Shown: in pieces, positions 30,956 to 41,226 of the stretch
How positions within the stretch are numbered: position 1 is the stretch's first letter
How the letters are laid out: every line of letters starts with the position of its first letter
Source of the DNA: Sambucus nigra
Taxonomy: Eukaryota; Streptophyta; Magnoliopsida; Dipsacales; Adoxaceae
Direction: 5' to 3'
Length of the DNA: 64,000 nucleotides
Assembly (NCBI GenBank): GCA_949130495.1
Contig: OX422208.1
Location: 645,194,023-645,258,022, forward strand
Made by a program: the position numbers and the translations under genes
The notes under the pieces: generated by a model
Told to the model about the DNA's origin: nothing
The model's database searches: none
Seen by the model: the letters and a program-made list of their open reading frames with translations, nothing else

Positions 30956-31820
30956 TTTCTTTTATGGTGTCCAATCGGGGGGAATGGCCCCTGTGAGAAG
31001 ATAATTTATTGTATCTGCAAAACTAGGGGAGATAAAAAGTGGCAAACAATTGCTCATCCTGAAAGTATTCGTCTATGGGTATCTAATTGCTAGGTACGTA
31101 AGAAGAAAGCCTCGACAAATGGTTAGCTATGACGTTTTCTAGTCCTTTCTTATCTTATATAGAAAGATTGAACTCTTATAGGAGTAGGATCCACCTTATG
31201 AGGTTCGATTTAGCATCCTTTTTAGAAGGGAGATACCTAAGAGCCACGTGGCCGGTGAAGCACATAAGGGGCGAAGTTATGAGGTAGGAGTGGAATTTGT
31301 ATAGGGCAAAGACTACGATTAACAATTATCTCTGTGGTGTAGTAGTTAAGTTGTGGTCCGGTTGAGGTCCGATTACCATAATAGATGACTTATCCTTTAT
31401 CTGTCCCAAAATAGCCCAAGTCGCATAATCACTCGCATCACATATAAGCTCGAGTGGAAGGGACCAATCTAGAGCTTGCATAATGGGAGCATAAATAAGC
31501 ATGCTTTTTAATTTTTCAAAATCACTTTGGCGTGCTTCATTCCACTCAAAGGGGTCGTCTTTCAAAAGTAGGTTGCTTAAGGTATAGAGATGGAACTAAA
31601 GTCCTTAATAAACTTACGACAAAAACCGCATGGCCCAAGAAAGAGCGCACGTTCTTTAGTGACTTAGGTGGGGGAAGTTCTGCAATGACGTCAATTTTCT
31701 CCCTATCTACCTCAATACCCGTGGAAGAAATGATGTGGCAAAGAATTCTGCCTTTTGTAACCATAAAATGACACTTCTACTGATTTGATGCCAAGTTCTT
31801 TTCAACACAACGGACTAACA
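30956..31820 (-). pseudogene. Gypsy RNase H and RT C-terminal part, copy A
   Basis: Minus-strand frames 31326-31565 (DDPFEWNEARQSDFEKLK, ALDWSLPLELICDASDYA, AILGQIKDKS: RNase H start) and 31546-31764 (VTKGRILCHIISSTGIEV, REKIDVIAELPPPKSL, VRSFLGHA: RT end). The usual GYKVREGI-like RT text is interrupted at 31820 by the Copia-2 LTR. Frameshifts are present. Copy A' of the same region lies at 37700-38399. Confidence 0.88.
31816..31820. repeat. Copia-2 target site sequence TAACA
   Basis: TAACA immediately precedes the Copia-2 LTR end TGAGAGTGCGC. The same pentamer flanks the solo LTR on both sides (38395-38399 and 39414-39418). Confidence 0.85.
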
Positions 31821-32821
31821 TGAGAGTGCGCTTTTGTTCAAATAAACAAATTATTTAATTAAACTCACTTTTTTCAATTAAATCCTAAAACATGCATCTA
31901 GATGTGATTGAAGACAATATGATCATGCAAGAATATTCAATCACAAACAAACACACAAATGAGGAAAAATCCCCCAGAGGGGCAAAACCTTTTTTTTTAT
32001 TTTTACTTTAATTTGTAAAGAATGGTTTACACGAATTATACTGAAAACATGGGTGCCATAAGAAATAACCTCAGGTGTCGGTTCCGATGTCGTCGGTTGG
32101 AATCTCCCGCAAGAACTCCAGATGGGCAAAAATGGAAAAGAGTCGGCTTCTCCACAAGTTACTCCAGATGAGTAAAATGATCCTTTGAAGGTTTAAAGAT
32201 TCACACATATATATGGGAATGGTTTTGTGAATTAAAAAGGCATGAAACCTTACAAACTTGAAGTCTGTCTTCTGGGCTGTAAATCGTAGATATGTGTGCG
32301 AAAAAGACTTGGAAAAACATGCAGAAGGTGTACAAATATTTTTACGAGAATCGAGGCAGCACCATCGCTCGAATGAGATAGGCATGTCACTCGAACGAGG
32401 CCACATGTCGCTCGAACGAGGTCGCGCGACATACGACAGAGAGATGTCGTTCAAACGAGCTCGACGATCGAGAAAAGTTCGCTTCTACACTTAGAAAAAT
32501 TTCTGCTTTTGTGTTAAAAACAAATCACACTTCGAAAAATATTTTCTAAAAACTTCCCAAATATTTATGCAAATATTAACAACTCTAATAAACCATTTTA
32601 CCAATAACGTGTCGTGGAGCAGTGGGAACGGTTGAGCAGCACGTCGCATGTAGCATGATGCACGTGTGAAGATGGTGGATGCATGGATTCGGATCAAGGA
32701 CATCGTGGATGATCGTGTTGACGTGCCAAATGTAGAGGTATCCGACATACATACTGTGATCTGGGACAAATAGAAAATTTGTAGATTCTACGCCGGACAT
32801 TTATAAAATTATGTCCTTTCA
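31821..32821 (-). repeat. Copia-2 3' LTR
   Basis: A 1,001-bp LTR aligning end to end with the solo LTR at 38400-39413 (TGAGAGTGC... to ...TTATGTCCTT(A/T)CA), about 6-7% different over the first ~105 bases by hand count. A polypurine-like run (AGGGGGTGATT on the minus strand) follows at 32822-32834. It contains 4-5 repeats of a CTCGAACGAG-type motif (32365-32460). Frames inside it are shadows. Confidence 0.88.
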
Positions 32822-32834
32822 AATCACCCCCTAT

Positions 32835-34371
32835 GTCTATGCCGGTACATTCATAAAAATTCGAAATATGCTATCTCCATAAATCAAATGACATATAAAA
32901 TAATATCCCCATTGAACCCTCAAACTGAGATTACCAACTGACATGTCATCAACCAAACTTCAACATCTTCATATCTTCAACTTTTCTCATCAGGGTGTGC
33001 AATCTAATAATCATCAGCTTTGAACCTACACACATGAGATAAAGCAGATACCCGTGACACGCAAGAGTTTGAAATATAATGACATGCAAAAACCAAAGAT
33101 CAATTAAGTTTAAGCAAATCATTGATAAATCAACCAAACAATTCTCCCCCATAATTCATTCTCCCCCTTTTTATAAGGTCCCCAAATAGACAGATATAAG
33201 AAGAACAAATAAATGCAAATGGAGAGTGTCACAAGGTAATAAACTTTCTATTTTTGAATTTTTCAAAATTTTTTCACACAAAATATACAACAAAGAATCA
33301 CACCATGAAAGAACACAAAAATAACCAAGTCGATGATAGCGTAAATGAAGGGGTTTGAGCAAATTCGATAGGAAAATCAATGCATACAAACATAACATAT
33401 GTGCACGATGAATATAGGATATTTATAATGAATGAACTCAACATCTTCCTTAGGTGTAAAAAGATGGAATTATAAGAATTTGACTGAATCAAATCAGCAA
33501 ATCGAAGCTCAAAGTGATTTTCACACTAATAACGTCCAAAACTATTTAATGCTTTTTCAGGACTGTCAAGGAAGTGCAAACCCGTTTAAATTCTCCAACC
33601 AAACTCCCTTAGATTTATATTTTGTTTAGAGGTGATATAAATTCTCAAACATTGGAGAATTGATGGTGAAACCTAATGGCCCATATTCGGCATGTATTGC
33701 TTTTTATTGCCTTTAAATTTTTTTCGGGCTCTTTTAACCTCTTAGGACCCCGAATAATTAAAATTTCTCAATTTTTTAGGTCCAAATTAAATGGAGGCTT
33801 AATCGCAAAGGATAGATGAGTACCTTTTGTAGCCCTTCACCGTTGATAAAATACCACACAATCTCACCGAAAGGTTTTTACATGCATTCCAATCTTGTCA
33901 AGTTTTATCGCGTATGGTTAGTTGTATAGACATAATTAAGATGGAAACACTCAAGACAATATATGATAGACAAGTACAATAATAAAATAAAGCCATGCAT
34001 GTGTGCAATAAAGGAGATAAGGAGCCAAACATATAGATAGATATCACTAATCAGATCTCAAAGACTCCAAACAATGTAAAGCACATGGATGAAATGATGT
34101 AGCGTCTCAAATCACTATCAAACAGTCACGTGAATAATGAAAATGGAAGTTGTGACTCGGCTATCTTAAATGCTCATCCATAAGAGGTGTAAACAAAATG
34201 CAAAATTCTTTTTGTGCTTTTCTAAAATTTTATAAAACAAAATCTTTTTGGATTTTTTTTTGAAAAAAAATATAAAAAGCAAAAATAAGAATACAAATGA
34301 TACAAACTAGCAATAGGAATCATATGATATGAACATGACAATGAATCCTATCCTAGACAAGGACCATCCCC
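32835..34371 (-). other. Copia-2 3' non-coding region
   Basis: About 1.5 kb between the polypurine tract and the RNase H stop. Pyrimidine-rich and AT-rich; frames at 32949-33629 show no family similarity. It is likely a 3' UTR, as Copia-1 also has a long one. Confidence 0.6.
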
Positions 34372-34893
34372 TCAGTCAACTATGCAAATCCCTAAAGACT
34401 TCCTAAGACTCTCGAATCTAAGGGAATCTAAAGGCTTCGTGAAAATATCGGCTAACTGAAGGTCTGTGGGTATGAAACTCAGGGATACGAATTTCTCCTC
34501 AACTAACTGATGTATAAAGTACTCGCGTATCCTGATGTGCTTTGTGCACGAATATTGGACCGAATTACGAGATATGTGTATCGTGCTCGTGTTGTCACAG
34601 GAGATGGTCATGGTGTCCTGTGAAATCCCATAATCCTGCAACATTTGCTTCATCCATAAGAGTTGCGTGCAATAACTCCCGACGACGATGTACTCAGCCT
34701 CCGTAGTGGACAAAGAGATGGAGTTTTGCTTCTTGCTCAGCCAGGAGACAAAAATAGAACCAAAGTAGGAACACCCACCAGAAGTGCTCCTACAACCATC
34801 TACATCCCCGGCGTAATCGGCATCCGAATAGGCGAACAAATGATCATCGGTATCAAAGGAATACCAAATACCATAGGAGAGAGTCCCACTCAC
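34372..34893 (-). pseudogene. Copia-2 RNase H domain
   Basis: A 173-codon minus-strand open frame, the best preserved pol piece of Copia-2. It shows YSDADYAGDVDGCRSTSG, SWLSKKQNSISLSTTEAEY, LLWMKQMLQDYG, ISCDNTSTIHISRN, KHIRIREYFIHQLVEE and the tail LQLADIFTKPLDSLRFESLR. The catalytic Asp, Glu and Asp positions (DADYAG, EAEY, CDNTS) are kept. Upstream frames are broken, so no full polyprotein can be made. Confidence 0.9.
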
Positions 34894-34944
34894 TTATTTG
34901 ATAATATGTTTTAGAGAGAGTAAGTGTGACTCTTTTGGGGACGC

Positions 34945-35764
34945 CTAATATCGCGCACAGACTCCAACACTAAAGGCTATATCAGGGCGACTGATAGTCA
35001 TGTAGAGAAGACTACCTATCATACTCCGATATAAGGTTTTCTCTACGTCCTTACCTGAAGTGTCCTTACTAAGCTTGATTGAAGTACTCATAGGTGTACG
35101 TGCATGATTAGCGGAGTCTAAACCAAATTTCTTCACTAGGTCTCTAGCATACTTGGATTGGGAGATGAACACCCCATCCTTTAACTGACGAACCTAGAGA
35201 CCAAGGAAGAAAGTAAGCTCACCTACCATGCTCATCTCAAACTCACTTTTCATCTCCTCCTCAAAGTGGTGAGCGTGTTGGGAGCACGTGGATCCAAAGA
35301 CTATGTCATCCACATAGACCTGGGCAACTAAAATAGCACCGTCATCTCTCCTGACGAACAACGTCATATCAACTCCCCCTCTCTTGAATCCACGGGCTAA
35401 GATATAGGAAGTAAGCCTCTCGTACCAATCACGCAGTGCTTATTTCAAACCATACAAGCCTTTCCTTAGATAGTAGACGTGCTCCGGGTGCGTAGGGGTT
35501 GTTCCATGTAAACCTTCTCCTGTAAAATGCCATTTAGAAAGGCACTCTTGACATCCATCTGATATAGCTTGAAGCGCAGATGACATGCGATGGCAGTAGT
35601 AAGCAGGCGGACTCAAGCCTCGCAACATGAGTAAATGTCTCCCAAAAGTCTACACCCTCTATCTGTGTGTAGCCTTGAGTGACCAACCTAGACTTATTTC
35701 TGATTATGGTACCATTTTCATCCATTTTATTCTTGTAAATCCACCTGGTACCTATCACATTCAT
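34945..35764 (-). pseudogene. Copia-2 reverse transcriptase remnant
   Basis: Minus-strand pieces give WIYKNKMDENGTIIRNKSRL, QGYTQIEGVDFWETF, a VAQVYVDDIVFGST stretch with the catalytic YVDD intact at 35305-35316, YARDLVKKFGLD, and YRSMIGSLLYMTISRPDIAF. Frames at 35440-35628 and 35534-35764 overlap through frameshifts. The catalytic site is thus better kept than in Copia-1 (CVDD), fitting a younger element. Confidence 0.88.
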
Positions 35765-35788
35765 CTCACTAGGTCGGGGGACAAGTTC

Positions 35789-36331
35789 CTAGATATTACT
35801 CTTTTTAAACTGAAGCAACTCATCCTCCATAGCAGATATCCAGTGTTCATTATTGAGTGCTTCTTTATGATTCTTGGTCTCGACTTTAGATGTGTAGCAG
35901 ACATGGATAATAACATTCTCTAGTTGAGCACGAGTCTTGACCCCTAAAGTGGGATCACCAACAATGGCGGAAGGATCATGACTCTTGTGAACCCAAATAG
36001 GTGTGTTCCCTAGAATAGGAGTAGGGTCCACCCTAGGTGTGGGAGACATAGTGGGATCATAAAAAAGGAGTGTGTCATCCTCTCTCAAATGGGGGGAGTC
36101 AATAGACGTCGATGGTTCGTCATCTTGAACAGTAACGTTTATCGACTCCATCACTTTAGAGCTCTTCAGGTTAAAAACTCGGTATGCTCTACTATTTGAT
36201 GAATATCCTAGCAATATTCCCTCGTCGCTTTGGGAGTCGAACTTTCCTAATTGCTCTTTATCCCGTAGGATGTAGCATTTACTCCCTAAAACACGAAAAT
36301 ATGCAAGGTTGGGCTTATTTACAATCCACAA
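35789..36331 (-). pseudogene. Copia-2 integrase C-terminal and linker region
   Basis: A 180-codon minus-strand frame begins in the post-catalytic region of integrase (LAYFRVLGSKCYILRD, GKFDSQSDEGILLGYSSNSR, YRVFNL) and continues through a Pro/Ser/Asp-rich linker to the RT N-terminal text (HWISAMEDELLQFKKSN). It is typical for Copia pol. Confidence 0.85.
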
Positions 36332-36332
36332 T

Positions 36333-36810
36333 TCATAGGGCGTTTTTAAGTGTGTGTGGACGAAGGTAAACCCTATTCACCATATGGCATGAAGTAGACA
36401 CTGCCTCTGCCCAAAATCTCCTAGCAACTTTACGAACAAGAAGCATAGATCTAGCCATTTCCTGAATCATCCTGTTCTTTCTCTCAACAATCCCATTTTG
36501 CTGAGGAGTCCTCACAACAAAAAACATGTTTGATTCCTAGGCTATCACAGTAAAGATCTACTTTTTGCTCCTTAAATTCAGTGCCGTTGTCACTACGCAT
36601 TCTATTAATAGTGATTCCGTGTTGGTTTTGCAGGACACAACACTTGGTCGTTAAAAACTCTATATCATTGGATTTCTCTCTCAGAAAACCTACAATCAAA
36701 TTTCTGGAGAAATCATCTATCATCACTAGGATGTACCTCTTACCACCCAGACTCTCAGTACGAGTAGGACCCATAAGATCCATATGTATCAACTCAAGTA
36801 CTCGTGAAGT
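36333..36810 (-). pseudogene. Copia-2 integrase core, truncated
   Basis: Minus-strand pieces 36333-36527 and 36484-36828 contain ELIHMDLMGPTRTESLGGK, YILVMIDDFSRN, RSDNGTEF and TPQQNGIVERKNRMIQEMAR, holding the D, D and E catalytic positions. The N-terminal zinc domain, protease and gag are missing: at about 36811 the sequence switches to Gypsy integrase, and the few codons beyond (MHYGLTTSR) are chimeric. Confidence 0.9.
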
Positions 36811-38399
36811 GGTAAGCCCATAGTGCATCGTTTAATTGGAGATACCAATCATTTTGGTTAGGATCTACGGTCTTCTTTAAAATGTTCTTAATCTCATAAT
36901 TTGATAGCTCGGCTTGCCCATTTGTTTAGGGGTGATAAGTCATCCTAACCTTGTGCATAACCCCCTACTTTCTCAAGAGTTTCTTGAACGGACTATTGCA
37001 AAAGTGCTTGCCATTATCACCAATGATTTCTTTCGGAGCTTCAAAGTGAGAAAGTATGTATTCTTATAAGAACTTTATCTCCACCTTGGTTTCATTTGTC
37101 CAAGTAGCTATGGCCTCCACCCATTTGGACACATAGTATACCGCGACAAAGGATGTATAGGAAACCAAAAGAGGGAGGAAATGGACCCATAAATTCAATG
37201 CCCCAATAGTCGAATATCTAGATAATGAGAATAGGGGTCAACGGCATCATATTCCTCTAATGATGGATCCCATCCTTTGGCATCTATCGCAAGATTTTCA
37301 ATGAGCACTTACATCCTGAAAGATTATGGGCAATTAGAGACCACTTTGAAGAATCATAACAGTAGTCTTATTCATAGAAAAATGGCCTCCACAATCTTCT
37401 GTATGACAAAAATGGATGACACTAGGTATCTTATCATCCGATAAACATCTTCGGATGATTTGGTCCACGTAATATTTGAACAAATAGGGATCATCATAGA
37501 CAAACATTAGTGAACAAGTGAGGAACTTTATTTTCTTTTATGGTGTCCAATCGGGGGGAATGGCCCTTGTGACAAGATAATTTATTGTATCTGTAAAAAT
37601 AGGGGAGGGAAGAAGTGGTAAAAAATTTCTCATCCTGAAAGTATTCGTCTATGGGTATCGGATCGCTAGGTACGTCAGAAGAAAGCCTCGACAAATGGTT
37701 AACTATGATGTTTTCTACTCCTTTATTATCTTATATAGAAAGATTGAACTCTTATAGGAGTATGATCCACCTTATGAGGTGTGATTTAGTATCCTTTTTA
37801 GAAGGGTGATACTTAAGAACCACGTGGCCGGTGAAACACCTAAGGGGCGAACCTATGAGGTAGGAGTGGAATTTATCTAGGGTAAAGACTACGATTAGCA
37901 ATTATTTCTCTGTGGTATAGTAGTTTAAGTTGTGGTCCGGTTGAGGTCTGATTACCATAATAGATGACTTATCCTTTATCTGTCCCAAATTTCCCTAGTT
38001 GCATAATCACTCGCATCACACATAAGCTCTAGTGGAAGGGACCAATCTAGAGCTTGCAAAATGGGAGCATAAATAAGCTTGCTTTTCAATTTTTCAAAAG
38101 CACTTTGGCGTGATTCATTCCACTCAAAGGGGGCGTCTTTCAAAAGTAGGTTTCTTAAGGTCTAGAGATGACCCTAAAGTCCATAATAAACCTACGATAA
38201 AAACCTGCATGGCCCAAGAAAGAGCGCACGTCCTTTAATGACTTAGGTAGGGGAAGTTCTACAATGACGTCAATTTTCTCCCTATCTACCTCATAACCTT
38301 TGGAAGAAATGATGTGGCTAAGAATTCTGCCTTCGGTAACCATAAAATGGCACTTCTTCTGATTTAGGACCAAGTTCTTTTCAACACAATGGGCTAACA
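36811..38399. repeat. Duplicated Gypsy segment, copy A'
   Basis: Second copy of 30236-31820. It contains integrase remnant text (about 36811-37700), RNase H (about 37900-38150) and the RT C-terminus (38155-38399: VEKNLVLNQKKCHFMVTE, GRILSHIISSKGYEVDREK, LPLPKSLKDVRSFLGHAGF, YRRFI). Unlike copy A, its RT end connects across the solo LTR to the remaining RT at 39419, so this is the copy still in its original context. Confidence 0.9.
38155..38399 (-). pseudogene. Gypsy RT C-terminal part, copy A'
   Basis: An 81-codon minus-strand frame starts MLAHCVEKNLVLNQKKCHFM, which directly continues NLEKVL encoded at 39419 onward once the solo LTR and its TAACA duplication are left out. It carries the thumb region (HIISSKG, SFLGHAGFYRRFI). 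Confidence 0.88.
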
Positions 38400-39413
38400 T
38401 GAGAGTGCACTTTTGTTCAAATAAAGAAATTATTTTTAATTAAACTCAGTTTTTTCAATTAAACCCTAAAACATGCATCTAGGTGTGATTGAAGACATTA
38501 TGATCATGCAAGAATATTCAATCACAAACAAACACACAAATTAGGAAAAATCCCCCAAAGGGGCAAAACCTATTTTTTATTTTCACTATAATTTGTAAAG
38601 AACGGTTTACACGGATTATACTGAAAACATGAGTGACATAAGAAATATCCTCAGGTGTCGGTTCCGATGTCCTCGGTTGGAATCTCCTGCAAGAACTCCA
38701 GATGGGTAAAAATGGAAAAGAGTCGGCTTCTCCACAAGTTACTCCAGATGAGTAAAACGATCCTTTGAAGGTTTAAAGATTCACACGCATATATGGGAAT
38801 GGTTTTGTGAATAAAAAAGTCATGAAACTTATAAACTTGAAGTCTATTTTTAGGCTATAAATCGCCAAAACGTGTGCGAAAAAGACTTGAAAAAACGTGC
38901 AGAAGGTGTACAAATATTTATACAAAAATTGAGGCAGTGCCATCGCTCGAGCGAGATAGGCATGTCGCTCAAACGAGGCCACGTGTCGCTGAACTAGATC
39001 ACGCGACATAGTTATGTCACTTGAACGACAGAGAAATGTCATTTGAACGAGCTCGACGATCGAGAAAAGTCCGCTTCTATGCTTAGAATTTTTTTTGCTT
39101 TTGTGTTAAAAACAAATGAGACTTCGAAAAATATTTTCTAAAAAATTCCCAAATATTTATACACATATTAACAACTCCAATAAACTATTTTTCCAATAAC
39201 GCGTCGTGGAGTAGTGGGAACGGTTAAGCAGCACGTCGCATATAATATGATGCACGTGTGAAGATGCTGGATGCATGGATTCGGATCAAGGCTGTCGTGG
39301 ATGATCGTGTTAACGTGCTAAATGTAGCGGTATTCAACATACATACTGTGATTTAGGACAAATGAAAAATTCCTAGATTCTACGCCGAACATTTATAAAG
39401 TTATGTCCTTACA
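38400..39413 (-). repeat. Solo LTR of Copia-2 family
   Basis: A 1,014-bp LTR with perfect 5-bp duplications TAACA at 38395-38399 and 39414-39418. Ends are TGAGAGTGCAC and GTCCTTACA. It interrupts Gypsy RT between codons for NLEKVL and LAHCVEKN. No internal Copia sequence remains, as expected after recombination between two LTRs. The frame at 38773-39042 is a shadow. Confidence 0.93.
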
Positions 39414-39418
39414 TAACA

Positions 39419-40100
39419 CTTTTTCAAGATTAGCGAGGCTAAGGTCAAAAGAGGGGTCGAAGATACTAAAGTCATCTATAAAAATCTCAAGGCCCTTTTC
39501 GACCGTATTACTAAAAAGACTAATCATGCACCTTTGAAAGGTCGCAGGTGCATTACATTGTCCAAAAATCATACGTTTGAAGGAAAAAGTTCCATAAGAA
39601 CATGTGAACGTCGTCTTTTATTGATCTAGCACATCTACTTTAATTTGGTTATACTCGTAATCACCGCCAAGAAAGTAATAGAATGGGTGTCCTACTACTC
39701 ACTATAGCATTTGGTTAATAAACGATAAGGGGAAATGATCTTTCCAAGTACCGTCATTGAGCTTCTGGTAATCAATGCAAATGCGCCACCCGGTGGTGGT
39801 ACGTTGTGGAATAAGCTCACCCTTTGCATTTTAGACCATAGTTATTCCCGACTTCTTTGGGACGACTTGAATAGGTTTCACTCACTTACTATCCGAAATG
39901 GGGTAAATGATGCCCATGTCCAATAACTTTATAATCTCTGCCCTCATGACATCTTTCATCATGGGATTTAAATTCCCCTTCATCTCCCTCGAGGGCTTCA
40001 CGTTCTCCCCGAGGTGGATTTTATGGGTATAAATTAGGGGACTTATACCCTTCAAATCTACGATGCTCCAATAAAAATAATTATGGTGCATCCTCAAAAT
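39419..40100 (-). pseudogene. Gypsy reverse transcriptase, N-terminal and catalytic part
   Basis: Minus-strand text: ADLKGISPLIYTHKIHL-like, KPSREMKGNLNPMMKDVMR, EIIKLLDMGIIYPISDSK (39882-40097), then FQRCM and the catalytic FIDDFSIF (FIDD at 39471-39482, two Asp kept) up to LANLEKVL at the solo LTR. Stops and frame changes are present (for example at 39600-39880). Confidence 0.85.
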
Positions 40101-40410
40101 AGCTAGTAGCTTACCCTCTTACTTTTTACTTAGGCTTGAGGAGATAAAAATGAGAAATGTATTATCCTCTCCTAAGCAAGCATATTTAACGTTTGATGGT
40201 AGTTTCTTCGATTTGAGGGTGGGAAATTTCTCATCAGAGGGAACCGTGCGTGACTCCTTGGTGGTAATTCCTCGAATCTTGAAACCCAGCTAACATCTCT
40301 CAAATCCTCATCAATCTAACTCTCATCTAAAATCTCTCTCCACTCTCACACATCACGCTTGAAATTGGTATACATCCTATCGCTTTCACTAGTCGAGATA
40401 AGGCACACTC

Positions 40411-40930
40411 CTAGTTAATCCCCACTATAACTTCCCTCGACTCGTCCACTACCTCCTCTATAAGATCCACTTCATGAAACTTATCCTCATCATCCACTTG
40501 ATTGGTAATGTTGAATATATTCGTTTTAAGAATCATATTCCTGAATATGAGTTGCATTTTACCATTTAGAGTATTAATCAGTGCGTTATCCATAGCTAAG
40601 AATGGGTGACCAATAATCACGGGAACATGATTACTCGAGAGAGCGGAGGGCTCTGTGTCCTAAATGATAAAATCCATCGGGAAGTAGAAAGTTTCCACCT
40701 GGACTATCATGTCCTCAACAATCCCTCAAGGTATCTCCACAGTACGGTTTGCGAGTTGGAGAGTAATATTAGTGGGCTTGAGGACCCCTAAATCTAATTG
40801 CCTATAGACGGAATGAGGTAAAGTGTTAACATTAGCCCCAAAATCTAATAAGGCTCTCTCGATGCAGTTCTCTCCAATAATGCATGAAATGGTCGGTGTA
40901 CTAGGATCTTTAAACTTAGTAGGAGGTCAC
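40411..40930 (-). pseudogene. Gypsy aspartic protease and linker
   Basis: Minus-strand reading across 40411-40930 gives CIIGENCIERALLDFGANVN with the active-site D-(F/L)-G-A motif, then TLPHSVYRQLDLG, LQLANRTVEIPRGIVEDMI, FPMDFII and VIIGHPFLAMDNALINTLNGK, a standard retroviral-type protease layout of the Athila/Tat branch. The frame is broken once or twice. The piece 40411-40620 leads into RT. Confidence 0.82.
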
Positions 40931-41226
40931 ATTTTGTGCAAGGAAAATATTCACATCATCTTTAATATACATTTTACCGTCAACAAGTCTTTAAAGAAAT
41001 TTGCATAAGTGGGAATTTGCTTGATTGCCTCCAGAAAAGGTAAATTTAGCTTGACTTGATTTAGCACATCTAACACATCTTCACGGGAGGATATTTTAGG
41101 AGTAGGAACCAACCGTTGAGAGATAGGAGCAGAAGTGGAAAGTTCACTACAACCTCGAGCCTAATAGTGTCATCGTTGTCACTCTCATTCAAGGGGCATC
41201 TTCGGCCTTTTTCGTCCCTGGATAAG
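40931..41226 (-). other. Gypsy gag-protease linker
   Basis: Minus-strand sequence upstream of protease with gag/pol linker character (FLEAIKQIPTYAKFFKDL-like text near 40980-41040). It ends at the LTR-like insertion at 41227. Confidence 0.6.

Larger units (their letters stand above)
30236..31820. repeat. Duplicated Gypsy segment, copy A
   Basis: Sequence from GGTAAGCCCATAGTGCATCG to CTAACA is repeated at 36811-38399 with about 10% differences in a ~140-base hand-checked stretch. Both copies run from integrase to the same point in RT and both end at TAACA followed by a Copia-2 LTR. Confidence 0.9.
31821..36810 (-). mobile_element. Copia-2: Copia retrotransposon, truncated in integrase
   Basis: Minus-strand Copia element inserted in the Gypsy RT at TAACA. 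Present are the 3' LTR, a ~1.5-kb 3' non-coding region, RNase H, RT with intact YVDD, the IN-RT linker and most of integrase. Its integrase is cut at about 36810 and joined directly to a second copy of Gypsy integrase, so gag, protease and 5' LTR are absent. The loss is explained by the tandem duplication described in the findings. Confidence 0.9.

Noticed and set aside
34663..34914. Plus-strand frame over the Copia-2 RNase H
   Set aside because: The opposite strand carries an unmistakable RNase H reading.
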